NCBI RefSeq assembly: GCF_000368965.1
Contig: NZ_KB849780.1
Coordinates: forward strand, 2,366,340-2,430,339
Length of the DNA: 64,000 nucleotides
Source: Acinetobacter calcoaceticus DSM 30006 = CIP 81.8
Lineage (GTDB): Bacteria; Pseudomonadota; Gammaproteobacteria; Pseudomonadales; Moraxellaceae
Direction of reading: 5' to 3'
In this document: piece after piece, positions 32,156 through 41,972 of the stretch
How the letters are laid out: each line of letters opens with the position of its first letter
Numbering within the stretch: the stretch's first letter is position 1
The notes under the pieces: model-generated
The model's input: only the letters and a program-made list of their open reading frames with translations
Databases searched by the model: none
Told to the model about the DNA's origin: nothing
Position numbers and translations under genes: made by a program

Positions 32156-33220
32156 TTAACGCTTTAACGATGCACTAAAGGCTAACATTCGATCTAAAGG
32201 CATTTTGGCACGTTCAGCGAGTGCTGGATCTACGTGTATTTCCTGATCGCCCTTTTGTAAAACTTCTAAAATTCCATCGAGTTCATTCATAGCCATCCAC
32301 GGACAGTGAGCACATGAACGACAAGTTGCACCCTCACCTGCTGTTGGCGCCTCAACTAAAATCTTATTGGGTACAGCTTGCTGCATTTTGTAGAAAATAC
32401 CACGGTCAGTTGCCACAATAAGTCTTTCGTTTGGCAAAGTCTGCGCAGCTTTAATCAATTGAGAAGTACTACCTACCGCATCTGCAATGTCTACAACCGA
32501 TTCTGGCGACTCAGGATGTACCAATACCGCAGCGTCTGGGTACAATGCTTTCATGTTGGCAATGCCACGTGCACGGAATTCTTCATGCACAATACATGCA
32601 CCGTCCCAAAGCAACATATCAGCACCGGTTTTCTTTTGGATATAGCGACCTAAGTGCTGATCTGGTGCCCAAATAATTTTTTCGCCCAAGCTATCAAGAT
32701 GTTCAACAATTTCGACCGCACAGCTTGAAGTCACCACCCAATCTGCTCGTGCTTTAACAGCAGCAGATGTGTTGGCATAAACAACCACGGTGTAGTCAGG
32801 GTGCTGATCACAAAAGGCCGTGAACTCATCAACTGGACAACCTAAATCGAGTGAACACGTCGCTTCGAGTGTCGGCATTAAAATTGTTTTTTCAGGAGAC
32901 AGAATTTTTGCTGTTTCTCCCATAAATTTAACACCTGCCACAACCAGTGTAGAGGCAGCATGATCTCGTCCGAAACGGGCCATTTCTAAAGAGTCAGAAA
33001 CGCACCCACCTGTTTTTTCGGCAAGTTCCTGTACTTCAGGGTCGCAATAGTAATGAGCAACAAGGACAGCATCACGTTTTTTGAGCTCTGCTTCGATCTG
33101 AGCAAACTTTTGTTGTTTTGCTTCTTCACTTAAGCGGTTGTCTTTTGGCTCACCTAAACGGTCTAAATGCGCTTGTACAATGTTTTTTGCATCGTTGGCA
33201 ATTAAAGTCGCATCACTCAT
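32156..33220 (-). CDS. nadA: quinolinate synthase A
   Basis: A 354-residue enzyme that condenses iminoaspartate with dihydroxyacetone phosphate to quinolinate in NAD synthesis; it needs a 4Fe-4S cluster. Family marks: [54 protein letters not shown], and the C-terminal [17 protein letters not shown], whose Cys residues together with the earlier one ligate the cluster. It follows the tRNA cluster; an inverted repeat AAAAATCC/GGATTTTT (32112-32157) partly overlaps the stop and may act as its terminator. Confidence 0.96.
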   Translation of the reverse strand: MSDATLIANDAKNIVQAHLDRLGEPKDNRLSEEAKQQKFAQIEAELKKRDAVLVAHYYCDPEVQELAEKTGGCVSDSLEMARFGRDHAASTLVVAGVKFMGETAKILSPEKTILMPTLEATCSLDLGCPVDEFTAFCDQHPDYTVVVYANTSAAVKARADWVVTSSCAVEIVEHLDSLGEKIIWAPDQHLGRYIQKKTGADMLLWDGACIVHEEFRARGIANMKALYPDAAVLVHPESPESVVDIADAVGSTSQLIKAAQTLPNERLIVATDRGIFYKMQQAVPNKILVEAPTAGEGATCRSCAHCPWMAMNELDGILEVLQKGDQEIHVDPALAERAKMPLDRMLAFSASLKR

Positions 33221-33323
33221 AAAACGTCTTCTCTATCCTTCATGCTGGCATACCTGCTCGCATATAACGTTACTGCTTAAATGATTTAAGAACTTGAATC
33301 ATTTAATATCAAAAGATGGGGCT

Positions 33324-33350
33324 AATAAAAAAGCCTCTTTGTCGAGGCTT
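33324..33350 (-). terminator. terminator downstream of argJ
   Basis: On the minus strand AAGCCTC-GACAAA-GAGGCTT is followed by six T; it lies between the argJ stop (33366) and the nadA start (33220). Confidence 0.85.
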
Positions 33351-33365
33351 GATTATAACTGATAT

Positions 33366-34586
33366 TTAAGAACGGTAATCAGCATTAATTTTGACATAGT
33401 CGTAAGATAAGTCACAGGTATATACCGTGTCTTTGGCCTGACCGCGTCCTAAATCAACTCGAATGGTAATTTCTGTTTGTGCCATAACACGCGCACCCGC
33501 CTCTTCGGTATAGTCCTCGGCAGCTCCACCATCCTTACAGATTTGTACATCATCTAGCCATACCTGAATTTTAGATACGTCTAAGTCTTTCACTCCAGCA
33601 TAGCCAATTGCTGCCAAAATACGGCCCCAGTTCGGGTCAGATGCAAAAAGTGCAGTTTTGACGAGTGGTGAATGAGCAATACTATAAGCAATATCACAAC
33701 ATTCTTGAGTGTTAGCACCGCCTTCTACAGCAACAGTAATAAACTTCGTTGCACCTTCGCCATCACGTACAATTAACTGTGCTAAACGATTCATAACACG
33801 AGCCAGTACTTCTAACACTTGAGCATATCGTGCATCGTTAATTGAAGTAATTTCAGCTCCACCTGCCTGACCTGTTGCCACAAAAATACAAGAGTCATTG
33901 GTTGAGGTATCGCCATCAATCGTAATACGGTTAAATGAATGCTCAACCGTTGTCTTTAATAAGCTTCGTACTAAATCACGGCTAATAGGTGCATCTGTAG
34001 CTACAAAGCTCAGCATGGTTGCCATGTTTGGACGAATCATGCCAGCGCCTTTACTAATACCTGTCATAGTATAAGTAATGCCATCTAGCTCAAATTGTTC
34101 AGATGAGCCTTTAGGCACTGTATCTGTGGTCATAATGCCAGATGCCGCATCATACCAAGCAGCCTCTTGCAAAGTGTTTAATGCAGGTCGAAGTCCAGCG
34201 AGTAAACGTTCCATTGGAAGCTGTTCGCCAATCACACCTGTAGAAAACGGTAAAATTTCTGAGCTGTTTACCCCAGCAATCTCAGCTAATTTTGCGCAAG
34301 TATCTTGAGCATTTTTCAAGCCTGTAGGTCCAGTACCTGCATTGGCATTACCCGTATTAATCACTAAATAGCGAGGATTACCTTGGGTAAGATGGGCTTT
34401 AGAGACATGAACAGGTGCAGCACAAAATGCATTTTGGGTAAATACACCTGCAACATTTGAACCTTCTGCAAACTCAAAAATGACTAAATCTCGTCGGTTT
34501 GGGTAACGTACATATGCTTCTGTTGAGCCAATTTTTACACCTTTTACCACATGCATTTGTGGCATTGTTACGTCACCGACAGCCAT
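33366..34586 (-). CDS. argJ: bifunctional ornithine acetyltransferase / N-acetylglutamate synthase
   Basis: A 406-residue enzyme that recycles the acetyl group in arginine synthesis. [15 protein letters not shown] self-cleavage site appears as [20 protein letters not shown], with Thr as the new N-terminal nucleophile; [20 protein letters not shown] forms the oxyanion region. The precursor should split into alpha and beta chains. It is monocistronic as far as can be seen, with its own terminator. Confidence 0.96.
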   Translation of the reverse strand: MAVGDVTMPQMHVVKGVKIGSTEAYVRYPNRRDLVIFEFAEGSNVAGVFTQNAFCAAPVHVSKAHLTQGNPRYLVINTGNANAGTGPTGLKNAQDTCAKLAEIAGVNSSEILPFSTGVIGEQLPMERLLAGLRPALNTLQEAAWYDAASGIMTTDTVPKGSSEQFELDGITYTMTGISKGAGMIRPNMATMLSFVATDAPISRDLVRSLLKTTVEHSFNRITIDGDTSTNDSCIFVATGQAGGAEITSINDARYAQVLEVLARVMNRLAQLIVRDGEGATKFITVAVEGGANTQECCDIAYSIAHSPLVKTALFASDPNWGRILAAIGYAGVKDLDVSKIQVWLDDVQICKDGGAAEDYTEEAGARVMAQTEITIRVDLGRGQAKDTVYTCDLSYDYVKINADYRS

Positions 34587-34719
34587 TTTTAGAACATCCA
34601 GAGTTTGTTATGAATAAGATTAATATTTCAAAAAAGCGATGCAATGAAGCACACTCTTTATGAAATATCATTGTTAACAGCTTAGTAGAAAAGTCTAAAA
34701 AAATCGAGCGCAAAACGGC

Positions 34720-35199
34720 TCATTGTTGCTCTAGCTTTAATAAAATATCTTTCTTATCAAGACCACCAGCAAAACCAACTAATGCCCCACCCGCACCAAT
34801 TACTCGGTGACAAGGCGCAATAATCGAAATCGGGTTTTTCCCATTTGCAGCGCCCACTGCTCGTACAGCTTTTTCATTACCAATTTGAAGTGCAATCTCT
34901 TTATAACTTCTTGTTTCCCCATAAGGGATGGTGAGTAACGCAGCCCACACCTGTTTTTGAAATGCGGTTCCTTCGAAATCTAGTGACAAAGAAAACTCAC
35001 AGCGCTTGCCTTCAAAATATTCTTCTAATTGCTGCTGAGTTTTTAATAAAACTGGATGTTCAAGTTGTTCGACCAGCTCAGCCAGCCGAACACGTTTCGG
35101 ATTTTCATTGTCCCAGAGTACTGCCACCAAAGCATTTTCATTCGCAACCAGCTTTAATTGCCCAACAGGCGAATCAATATACTTATAAGACAGAAACAT
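34720..35199 (-). CDS. ogt: methylated-DNA-protein-cysteine methyltransferase
   Basis: A 159-residue suicide repair protein for O6-methylguanine. The acceptor motif is IIAPCHRVIG with Cys at about 129, preceded by the recognition helix AVRAVGAANGKNPI and followed by GALVGFAGGLDKK. There is no Ada-type N-terminal domain, so Ogt. The sugE-type gene ends upstream of it at 35211, 11 bases away, so both may share a transcript. Confidence 0.94.
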   Translation of the reverse strand: MFLSYKYIDSPVGQLKLVANENALVAVLWDNENPKRVRLAELVEQLEHPVLLKTQQQLEEYFEGKRCEFSLSLDFEGTAFQKQVWAALLTIPYGETRSYKEIALQIGNEKAVRAVGAANGKNPISIIAPCHRVIGAGGALVGFAGGLDKKDILLKLEQQ

Positions 35200-35210
35200 A
35201 ATTTATTCTC

Positions 35211-35540
35211 TTAGGACGGCGATGAAATTTTCATTAAAACCAAACCTGACACAATCAGTACAGCGGCAATCATTCGCATAGCTCCAATAGGTTCATTGAG
35301 AAAGAATATGCCCACTAAAAATGATCCAATTGCACCAATTCCTGTCCAAACCGTATAGGCAGTGCCAAGAGGTAAAGTTTTCATTGAAATTGAAAGTAGA
35401 ACTACACTCAAAATCATAAAAACTACGGTAATAATACTAGGGGTTAAGCGTGTAAAACCTTCAGACATTTTCATAGAATATGCCCAAATGATTTCAAATA
35501 CACCTGCTAAAATTAAAATAGCCCAAGCCATAACATTCAC
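35211..35540 (-). CDS. gdx: SMR-family guanidinium exporter (SugE/Gdx)
   Basis: A 109-residue four-helix small multidrug resistance protein. MAWAILILAGVFEIIWAYSM carries the essential Glu14-type residue, KMSEGFTRLTPSIITVV follows, and LPLGTAYTVWTGIGAIGSFL is the SugE subtype signature. Known SugE/Gdx proteins exchange guanidinium for protons. The guanidine-II riboswitch immediately upstream strongly supports guanidinium as the substrate instead of quaternary ammonium drugs. Confidence 0.93.
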   Translation of the reverse strand: MNVMAWAILILAGVFEIIWAYSMKMSEGFTRLTPSIITVVFMILSVVLLSISMKTLPLGTAYTVWTGIGAIGSFLVGIFFLNEPIGAMRMIAAVLIVSGLVLMKISSPS

Positions 35541-35553
35541 TAATTTTTATATT

Positions 35554-35602
35554 GTCAGGTCGTCCTGACATGATGACCCATTATGGGGGAGGTCGTTCCT
35601 CC
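35554..35602 (-). promoter_or_regulatory. guanidine-II (mini-ykkC) riboswitch
   Basis: On the minus strand two short hairpins with ACGA in the loop follow each other: GGAGG-AACGA-CCTCC (35602-35588) and GTCAGG-ACGA-CCTGAC (35569-35554), 18 bases apart. Paired ACGR-loop hairpins define the mini-ykkC class. The second hairpin ends 14 bases before the exporter start, so ligand binding probably frees the ribosome site. Confidence 0.92.
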
Positions 35603-35680
35603 TTTATGTGAGGACTCAGTTTACTTTAAAATAAAAAATGAAGGCAAACCCTATCTAAAGCTAGCCTGTCTTAGAAAATC

Positions 35681-36622
35681 TTATTGGTTTTTTAACTGTA
35701 AAATTTTTCGGGCACTATTTAAAACAAATAAAACAATAATCAGTCCAATAATTAAATCAGGATAAGGAGAACCTGTCATTGCGACCAATATTCCCGCAAC
35801 AATAACACCTAAGTTTACAATGACATCATTTGCAGAAAAGATATAACTCGCCTTCATGTGCGCCCCACTCTCTTTATGGTCACTCATTAAATAAAGACAA
35901 GTAATATTCGCCGCAAGAGCCAATCCACCAATTAAAATCATTAAAATTGAAACAGGTTCACTGCCATATATAAAGCGGCGCAGGACATCAATTAACACAA
36001 TTATGGCTAAGCCGAACTGCAACCAACCAGAAAGATGTGCAGCCTTTAATTGAGCATTAAGATTTTTACCTACCACAAATAAGGCAATACCATAGATTGC
36101 AGCGTCTGCGAACATATCGAGTGAATCGGCGATTAACCCTGTCGATGATGCAATGATGCCTGCCATAAACTCAATGACAAACATGACCCCATTAATGAGT
36201 AACAACCATTGTAAAACTTGCTTTTGTGCTGCATTCATTGAAGAACTGGTTCTAACCTTTTTAGGTTTTTCAACAGGTTCATAATGTGGCTGCGTTTGTT
36301 GTAACTCGGCTCCTAATCCTAGACGCTGTAGGCTTTGGGTAATCATTTCAGCTTGAGCACTGTGATAAATCGCCAAATGGCGTGCCGGTAAGTCAAAATT
36401 AAGTTCCTGAATATCGTCAGCGTAAGAGGCTAAAGCCATCCGTACCATTTGCTCTTCGGCTGCACAATCCATGTGAGGAATATGATAATAACTCACCCAT
36501 TGGCTCTTCTTAGCCCCGAGTTCACTTGGCGTAGAATACTCCTGAGAAGGCATGCTTGAGCACCCGCAGCTAGAACTACTTTTACTTAAATGTATTTGAT
36601 TCTCTTGTTTTTCTAAAGCCAT
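35681..36622 (-). CDS. cation diffusion facilitator with N-terminal HMA-like domain
   Basis: A 313-residue protein from ATG 36622. The N-terminal 100 residues include a Ser/Cys run (SSSSCGCSS), then WVSYYHIPHMDCAAEEQMVR, an HMA-type metal-binding motif (MDCAAEE). The C-terminal 200 residues are a CDF transporter: FVIEFMAGIIASSTGLIADS, LDMFADAAIYGIAL with the Asp pair of the metal site, and a second site in SYIFSANDVIVNLGVI. It likely exports a divalent metal (zinc, cobalt or copper-linked) to the periplasm. An upstream in-frame ATG at 36676 would add 18 residues. It lies next to the copper genes on the same strand. Confidence 0.88.
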   Translation of the reverse strand: MALEKQENQIHLSKSSSSCGCSSMPSQEYSTPSELGAKKSQWVSYYHIPHMDCAAEEQMVRMALASYADDIQELNFDLPARHLAIYHSAQAEMITQSLQRLGLGAELQQTQPHYEPVEKPKKVRTSSSMNAAQKQVLQWLLLINGVMFVIEFMAGIIASSTGLIADSLDMFADAAIYGIALFVVGKNLNAQLKAAHLSGWLQFGLAIIVLIDVLRRFIYGSEPVSILMILIGGLALAANITCLYLMSDHKESGAHMKASYIFSANDVIVNLGVIVAGILVAMTGSPYPDLIIGLIIVLFVLNSARKILQLKNQ

Positions 36623-36704
36623 CTGTGCACCATAACTGACACAAAAAACAATGCCATTAGTATAAACCAATGGCATGTCGTTAAGCTTACTTTTTGTTCT
36701 GCAA

Positions 36705-37460
36705 TTAGAATTTAAGTGTTAACCCTGCTCCATAATACCAACCATGTTCAGAGTCGGTTCCAGTTTGCCAAGCAGTTTGTTTTAAGCCTTTTTCATAGCC
36801 ATAACCGAAATCAACAAAAGGCATTACCTTTTTGTTGATTTCATAACGGGTTTGAAAGCCTGCTTGTAAACTCGATAGACCTGTTTTACTGGCATAGCGA
36901 GATTCATCTTGCAAAACAACGTCTGCTTTTAAATAAGGTTTACCAATTAACTTTTGGGTAAAGAGTAAGTCTCTTTCAGTTTCTAAGCTTAGCTTCCATA
37001 GCTGGTCTTCACCTGCATAAAGATATGCATCGGTTTCAAAAAAGTAAGGCGCCATGCCATGTAAACCAACTACACCAGCCCAGCGATCTTGCTTTTTGTC
37101 TTCCCGCTGTAAACGCTCGTAATTTACCCCAGCCTGTACATCCCAATAATCAGCTACATTTCGGCTGTAAAGTAATGAGCCACTGTAATTAGTATCTTCT
37201 GACTCGGCCTTTTCAACATGAGCTTTGATAAATAGTTTGTTTTCATCAGTTCCCACCCAACTTTCTAATTCAGAAGAAAAACTACCTTCCCCTTCTTCAT
37301 TTTGAGTCCAGCCCGTATCAATTGTAGTCGCCTGATAAACCTGACCACCATGTTCGCGTAAATGATCATGTGTTAAAGGTTCTTGAGCAAAAGTAAATAC
37401 AGATATGCTCGAGAAAGCACCGCAACATATCATTTGAGAAAATAACTTAGTGATGCGCAT
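36705..37460 (-). CDS. copB: copper resistance outer-membrane protein CopB
   Basis: A 251-residue protein. Residues 1-25 are a signal peptide (MRITKLFSQMICCGAFSSIS... FAQ). The mature part is the CopB barrel domain: ESWVGTDENKLFIKAHVEKA, NYSGSLLYSRNVADYWDVQA, GVVGLHGMAPYFFETDAYLY and a Phe at the end (TLKF) as in outer-membrane barrels. Compared with Pseudomonas CopB, the Met-rich N-terminal repeats are missing. Its start overlaps the copA end by 14 bases. Confidence 0.92.
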   Translation of the reverse strand: MRITKLFSQMICCGAFSSISVFTFAQEPLTHDHLREHGGQVYQATTIDTGWTQNEEGEGSFSSELESWVGTDENKLFIKAHVEKAESEDTNYSGSLLYSRNVADYWDVQAGVNYERLQREDKKQDRWAGVVGLHGMAPYFFETDAYLYAGEDQLWKLSLETERDLLFTQKLIGKPYLKADVVLQDESRYASKTGLSSLQAGFQTRYEINKKVMPFVDFGYGYEKGLKQTAWQTGTDSEHGWYYGAGLTLKF

Positions 37461-39384
37461 GACTAGCTCCTTTCTCATTTTCAGATTGAACAGGCGATTG
37501 AGCTTGAGGTAGCTGTTGCCCATCATTCACTTGAGCCACAATCAACTTATTCATCATTCCGGCACTCATGTGATAGAGCAAATGACAATGAATCGCCCAT
37601 TCTCCTAAGGCATCGGCTGTCAATAATGCAGTAACTGTCTTTCCTGGTGGAACAATAACGGTATGTTTATTTGGCAAGTTTTCAGCTTGTTGACCATTTT
37701 CCAATTGCATGAACATGCCATGTAAATGCATTGGGTGAGCCATCATGCTGTCATTCACGAACTTCAAGCGAATACGTTCGCCATATTTAACTTGCAATGG
37801 CTCAGCTTCGCTAAATTTCTTGCCATTAATGGTCCAGATATAACGCTCCATGTTTCCGCCTAAACGAATAACTAATTCGCGTTCTGGTGCACGGGTGTCT
37901 GGTTGAGGTGTTAAAGATTGCAAATCACTATACTGCAATGCTTTCATACCGACTGGTGTTGAAGCATTTGCCCAGCCATACACCGGCTCATCTTTTTTAA
38001 CTGTAGTTTTAGGTTGAGCAGGCATCTCATGATTCATATTCATCATAGCGTGATCATGCTCACTAGATGGCTTTGCCTGCATATCGTGTTTCATTTCAGG
38101 CATAGCTGACATGTCGTGCTTCATTTGCATCATGGAATGATCATTTTTGTAAGATGACATGTCTTTCATGCCATGGTCCATGTTCATCATTGCATGATCA
38201 TGATTGGCATGGCTTGTCTCTTTTTTCATTTCAGGCATGGTCGACATGTCATGCTGCATATTCATTTGATGTCCAGCATGTTCATCACTCGCTCCATCAC
38301 CATGACTCATGCCCATATCATCCATGGTCAATAAAGATCGCGGACGTGGCTGTGGCATTTGAATTGGACCAACCACCTGAGTATTTTCATCATGCAAAGT
38401 ACCGATAGCAAAGCCACTACGGTCAATTGACTCAGCCTCAATTTGATAATTTGCCTGTTTAGGTTCAACAATCACATCGTAGGTTTCGGCTGTGCCAATA
38501 CGAAACTCATCAATTGCAACAGGTTTTACTGGCTGCCCATCTGCACTCACGACTGTCATTTTTAAGTTTGGAATTCTGACATCAAAAAATGACATTGCAG
38601 AGGCATTAATGAAACGTAGTCGGACTTTATCTCCCGCCTTAAAATCACCTATCCAGTTTTGCTGCGGTGTCTTACCGTTAACTAAGAAGGTATAACCCGT
38701 CACATCAGACATATCTGTTTTTAACATCCGCATCTGATTCCACATCGAACGATCTTGCCAAGTTGCTTTTAAGCCTTGTGCTTTAACCTGCTTCCAGACA
38801 TCAGATGCGGTTTCACGGCGATTTTGATAATACTCAGCAGATTTTTTCAAATTCTTCATAATGCTATCGCTAGAAGAATTATGAAAATCTGAAAGCATCA
38901 CAACATAATCACGGTCAGTTTTTTCATGGGCTGCAACTGGTGTTCTCCCTTTCGGGTAAATCACGAGTGGGCCATATAAGCCATCTTGTTCTTGGCCTTT
39001 ACTGTGGGCGTGATACCAGTAAGTGCCGTTTTGTTTCACCTTAAAGCGGTAAACAAAATCTCCGTTTGGAGCAATTCCTTTGAAATTATTAAAACCCGGT
39101 ACACCATCCATTAAGCCTGGCAATAACAAACCATGCCAGTGCAAAGACGTATCCTGATTCTTTAATTGGTTATGCACATGAATAACAGCGTCATCCCCTT
39201 CTTCGAACTCAAGGAGTGGTGCTGTAAATTTTCCATTTACGGTAATTCGTTTTAGCGGTTGGCCAGTAACATTGACCTGTTGTTCATTAATATTAAGGTG
39301 ATATTCCTTAATTGCCGCGAGGGACCATGGTGAAACCAATAGCCCAAATACAGCGACTAAGCTGCTAATTGTTTTATGAGACAT
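37447..39384 (-). CDS. copA: copper-resistance multicopper oxidase CopA
   Basis: A 645-residue periplasmic enzyme that oxidises Cu(I) and sequesters copper. Signal peptide at 1-23. Copper ligands: HWHGLLLPG, WYHAHSKGQEQDG, HPMHLHGMF and HCHLLYHMSAGM. Residues of about 365-470 form a Met/His-rich insert with repeats such as MNMDHGM and MMQMKHDMS, which binds extra copper. It lies in an operon with copB (overlap 14 bases) and the small Cys/His/Met-rich gene upstream. Confidence 0.95.
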   Translation of the reverse strand: MSHKTISSLVAVFGLLVSPWSLAAIKEYHLNINEQQVNVTGQPLKRITVNGKFTAPLLEFEEGDDAVIHVHNQLKNQDTSLHWHGLLLPGLMDGVPGFNNFKGIAPNGDFVYRFKVKQNGTYWYHAHSKGQEQDGLYGPLVIYPKGRTPVAAHEKTDRDYVVMLSDFHNSSSDSIMKNLKKSAEYYQNRRETASDVWKQVKAQGLKATWQDRSMWNQMRMLKTDMSDVTGYTFLVNGKTPQQNWIGDFKAGDKVRLRFINASAMSFFDVRIPNLKMTVVSADGQPVKPVAIDEFRIGTAETYDVIVEPKQANYQIEAESIDRSGFAIGTLHDENTQVVGPIQMPQPRPRSLLTMDDMGMSHGDGASDEHAGHQMNMQHDMSTMPEMKKETSHANHDHAMMNMDHGMKDMSSYKNDHSMMQMKHDMSAMPEMKHDMQAKPSSEHDHAMMNMNHEMPAQPKTTVKKDEPVYGWANASTPVGMKALQYSDLQSLTPQPDTRAPERELVIRLGGNMERYIWTINGKKFSEAEPLQVKYGERIRLKFVNDSMMAHPMHLHGMFMQLENGQQAENLPNKHTVIVPPGKTVTALLTADALGEWAIHCHLLYHMSAGMMNKLIVAQVNDGQQLPQAQSPVQSENEKGASHAHH

Positions 39385-39424
39385 TGCTGTAATCCTTTTT
39401 AATTAAAAAATAAGTAAGAAAGGA

Positions 39425-39820
39425 TTAAGCTTTAGGAGGACGTAAAATTTCTTGCCAGTATCCAGCTAAATGCTGAGCCTGATAAATACTGCTAAATTGA
39501 GACGATATTGGAATAAATGATGATTCAAGGTCTGGTACAGCTTGTTGCAATGCCAGATTCACGATTTGGCAATGTACAGGGTTACAGTCCTTACAATGCT
39601 CACCGTGCGAATGAAGAGACTGTGTCATGGTTTGATGACATACAGTCTGATCATCTGCTTGAACATGTACAGAGTGATCAGTCATTTTTTCACTATGACA
39701 TGGCATAGTGTGAAGATCATGCTGCATAGGCGTCTGAGCAATAGACACACCACTCCACCCAATGACCAAAGTCATTAGGAACACAAACCAAGCATACTTG
39801 CGTAGGTGTTGTAGGGCCAT
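39425..39820 (-). CDS. small exported His/Cys/Met-rich protein of the copper operon
   Basis: A 131-residue protein from ATG 39820. Residues of about 8-30 form a signal or anchor (YAWFVFLMTLVIGWSGVSIA). The rest is rich in His, Cys and Met (HDLHTMPCHSEKMTDHSVHV, CHQTMTQSLHSHGEHCKDC), which suggests metal binding. Genes of this kind (CopL- or CzcI-like) precede copAB in several proteobacteria; I do not assign a name. It starts the operon, with copA 40 bases after it, and a longer frame to 39892 has no ribosome site. Confidence 0.7.
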   Translation of the reverse strand: MALQHLRKYAWFVFLMTLVIGWSGVSIAQTPMQHDLHTMPCHSEKMTDHSVHVQADDQTVCHQTMTQSLHSHGEHCKDCNPVHCQIVNLALQQAVPDLESSFIPISSQFSSIYQAQHLAGYWQEILRPPKA

Positions 39821-39923
39821 TGTCGTATATTGCCTAGAGCAAACGGATAATCTTAATAGTACTAGCATAACCAAGTTTCTACTGATATACAATTTTCAAC
39901 TCTAGGCAATTGATCTTCATCAA

Positions 39924-40745
39924 TTAAGAAAATGGAGCTTCATGCTTAAGCATTAAATCGATTACTTGCAATGCACCCTCTTGCTCATTACTCGCAGCCC
40001 CATAAGGTGCTACTGCTTTTAAAGCTTCTACTGCATTTTCAACCGCAAACCCATAACCCACTGCTTTAATCATCTGGATATCATTATTATTGTCGCCAAT
40101 TGCAACGACTTGACTGGGTTCAACCTTCCATTTTTCTAATAAAAGCTTCAAACCATGTGCTTTATGCTGGTCAGGAAGAATAAGATCGATAAAGTCAAAA
40201 CCACTTGAAACGGGAACTAACAATCGATCTGCAACAAAACTTTGCTGCTGAAGATCTTGAAAAATAGCAAAACTTTCGTTTTTCTGAGCAATAAAAGTAA
40301 TTTTGCACACTAAATCATTTAATGCATAAAAATCCTCTACAACTATTAGCTTTTCGAAGTATCGAGCGACCTTAGCATAGTCATCGGCTCGCATAGACTT
40401 GTGTACATAAGCGCTCTGCTTTCCGCAGATCACCATTTTAGACGTATAGGTTGAATCAATTGCTTTTAATGTCTCAATAAATTGTTGGTGACTTAAATGA
40501 GCAAAAGCTATTTCTTGCCCTGCATCTACAACATGTGCACCATTTTCTGCAATAAAAGCAATTTCATGACTAATTTCTGGAAAGTAGGTAACAAGCTTTG
40601 CAAGTTGGTTACCACTGGCAACCACAAAATGAATATTATTTTGTTTGAGTTGTTCGTACTGTTTTAAAAAACGTGCTTTGTTGTACTGCTTCTTAGAATT
40701 AAGAAAAGTCCCATCCATATCTACCGCTAAGATTTTTATCGTCAT
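39924..40745 (-). CDS. HAD-IIB family (Cof-type) phosphatase
   Basis: A 273-residue HAD hydrolase. Motif I LAVDMDGTFLN holds the nucleophilic Asp and the acid/base Asp, motif II is FVVASGNQ, and motif III/IV is VVAIGDNNNDIQMIKAVGYG. A C2B-type cap domain lies between. Such enzymes dephosphorylate sugar phosphates or cofactors; the substrate cannot be told. Confidence 0.92.
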   Translation of the reverse strand: MTIKILAVDMDGTFLNSKKQYNKARFLKQYEQLKQNNIHFVVASGNQLAKLVTYFPEISHEIAFIAENGAHVVDAGQEIAFAHLSHQQFIETLKAIDSTYTSKMVICGKQSAYVHKSMRADDYAKVARYFEKLIVVEDFYALNDLVCKITFIAQKNESFAIFQDLQQQSFVADRLLVPVSSGFDFIDLILPDQHKAHGLKLLLEKWKVEPSQVVAIGDNNNDIQMIKAVGYGFAVENAVEALKAVAPYGAASNEQEGALQVIDLMLKHEAPFS

Positions 40746-40931
40746 TAATTATCTAAATCTCTTACTAAAATCTTATTAAACCAAATTTAGCTTTATTTTT
40801 CATGACACTTTTACAGTTTTACATCTATATATTTCTTAAAAGGTGTCCACATAATATTATCGTTTTTTACACTGGTTATTTTTTAGTAAAGCTTAATAAA
40901 AAATCAGGTAATAAAATATCCAACTCGCATA

Positions 40932-40959
40932 AAAAAAGAACGCCAAAACGTTCTTTTTT
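40932..40959. terminator. bidirectional hairpin terminator
   Basis: AAAAAAGAACG-CCAAAA-CGTTCTTTTTT, an 11-bp stem with A and T runs. Because both neighbours read leftward, it most likely ends the rpe transcript. Confidence 0.85.
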
Positions 40960-41017
40960 CATACATTATGCCTAGAGAATAAGCAGTTGATCTAATTTTG
41001 TTTATTTTACCAACATC

Positions 41018-41074
41018 TTATCCATATGGTTATCAACACAGTTATCCATACAGTTATAAACAAAGTTATCCACA
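41018..41074 (+). repeat. five DnaA-box-like 9-mers at exact 12-bp spacing
   Basis: Starts at 41018, 41030, 41042, 41054 and 41066: TTATCCATA, TTATCAACA, TTATCCATA, TTATAAACA, TTATCCACA, each separated by a trinucleotide ending in G. The last is the perfect E. coli DnaA box; the others differ by one or two bases. All point the same way. This could be a DnaA-binding titration or regulatory locus; dnaA itself is not in the window. Confidence 0.75.
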
Positions 41075-41101
41075 AGCCTACCCTTGATTAAGCATACTTT
41101 T

Positions 41102-41788
41102 TTAAGCGTCTACACTACCTACTTTCGCAAGCTCTGCACGCATTTGATCAATTACAACTTTATAATCTGGTTGACCAAAAATGGCTGAACCAGCAACAAA
41201 CATATCTGCACCAGCTTCTGCAATTTCACGAATATTTGCAGGGCCAACACCACCGTCTACCTCTAAACGAATATCACGACCACTCGCATCAATAATTTTA
41301 CGAGCTTCACGCAATTTTTCTAAGGTCATTGGAATGAACTTTTGCCCACCAAAGCCAGGGTTCACACTCATGATTAAAATTTGGTCAACTTTATCAAGCA
41401 CATAATCTAAATAGTGTAATGGCGTTGCAGGGTTAAATACTAAACCGGCTTTTGCACCACCTGATTTAATCAGCTGTAATGAACGGTCAATGTGATGAGA
41501 GGCTTCTGGGTGAAACGTAATAATATCAGCACCAGCTTCCAGAAAGTCTCCAATAATGCGGTCAACCGGAGACACCATTAAATGCACATCAACAGGCGCT
41601 TTAATTCCATAATTTTTTAAAGCCTTACAAATGCCAGCACCAAAAGTTAAATTTGGAACATAGTGGTTATCCATTACATCAAAATGCACTACATCTGCAC
41701 CTGCGGCTAACACTTTGTCTACATCTTCGCCTAAACGAGCAAAATCGGCAGATAAAATAGAAGGAGCAATCAAATAAGGCTTGGACAT
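41102..41788 (-). CDS. rpe: ribulose-phosphate 3-epimerase
   Basis: A 228-residue TIM-barrel enzyme of the pentose phosphate and Calvin-type pathways. [60 protein letters not shown] and [15 protein letters not shown] carry the metal ligands and catalytic Asp. Complete length. Confidence 0.96.
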   Translation of the reverse strand: MSKPYLIAPSILSADFARLGEDVDKVLAAGADVVHFDVMDNHYVPNLTFGAGICKALKNYGIKAPVDVHLMVSPVDRIIGDFLEAGADIITFHPEASHHIDRSLQLIKSGGAKAGLVFNPATPLHYLDYVLDKVDQILIMSVNPGFGGQKFIPMTLEKLREARKIIDASGRDIRLEVDGGVGPANIREIAEAGADMFVAGSAIFGQPDYKVVIDQMRAELAKVGSVDA

Positions 41789-41972
41789 AAGTGGATGACC
41801 TGGCTAAGAGTTTAAGGAGAGGCTTAAAATTATAACAAAAAACCGTCTACTTGGCCTGCTCTTCCTTGCTCAAATCGCAACATTTCAAACTTGCAACGTA
41901 ACGTTGCAACATTAGAATGCTAAGCGCTAAATGAATTTGTTAAGGTACATTAAAGTAATGTGAGGATTGATA

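Larger units (their letters stand above)
40746..41101. other. intergenic region between HAD phosphatase and rpe
   Basis: A 356-bp gap. It holds the terminator at 40932 and the DnaA-box-like array at 41018-41074. I see no open frame that looks real and no other RNA signal. Confidence 0.7.
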
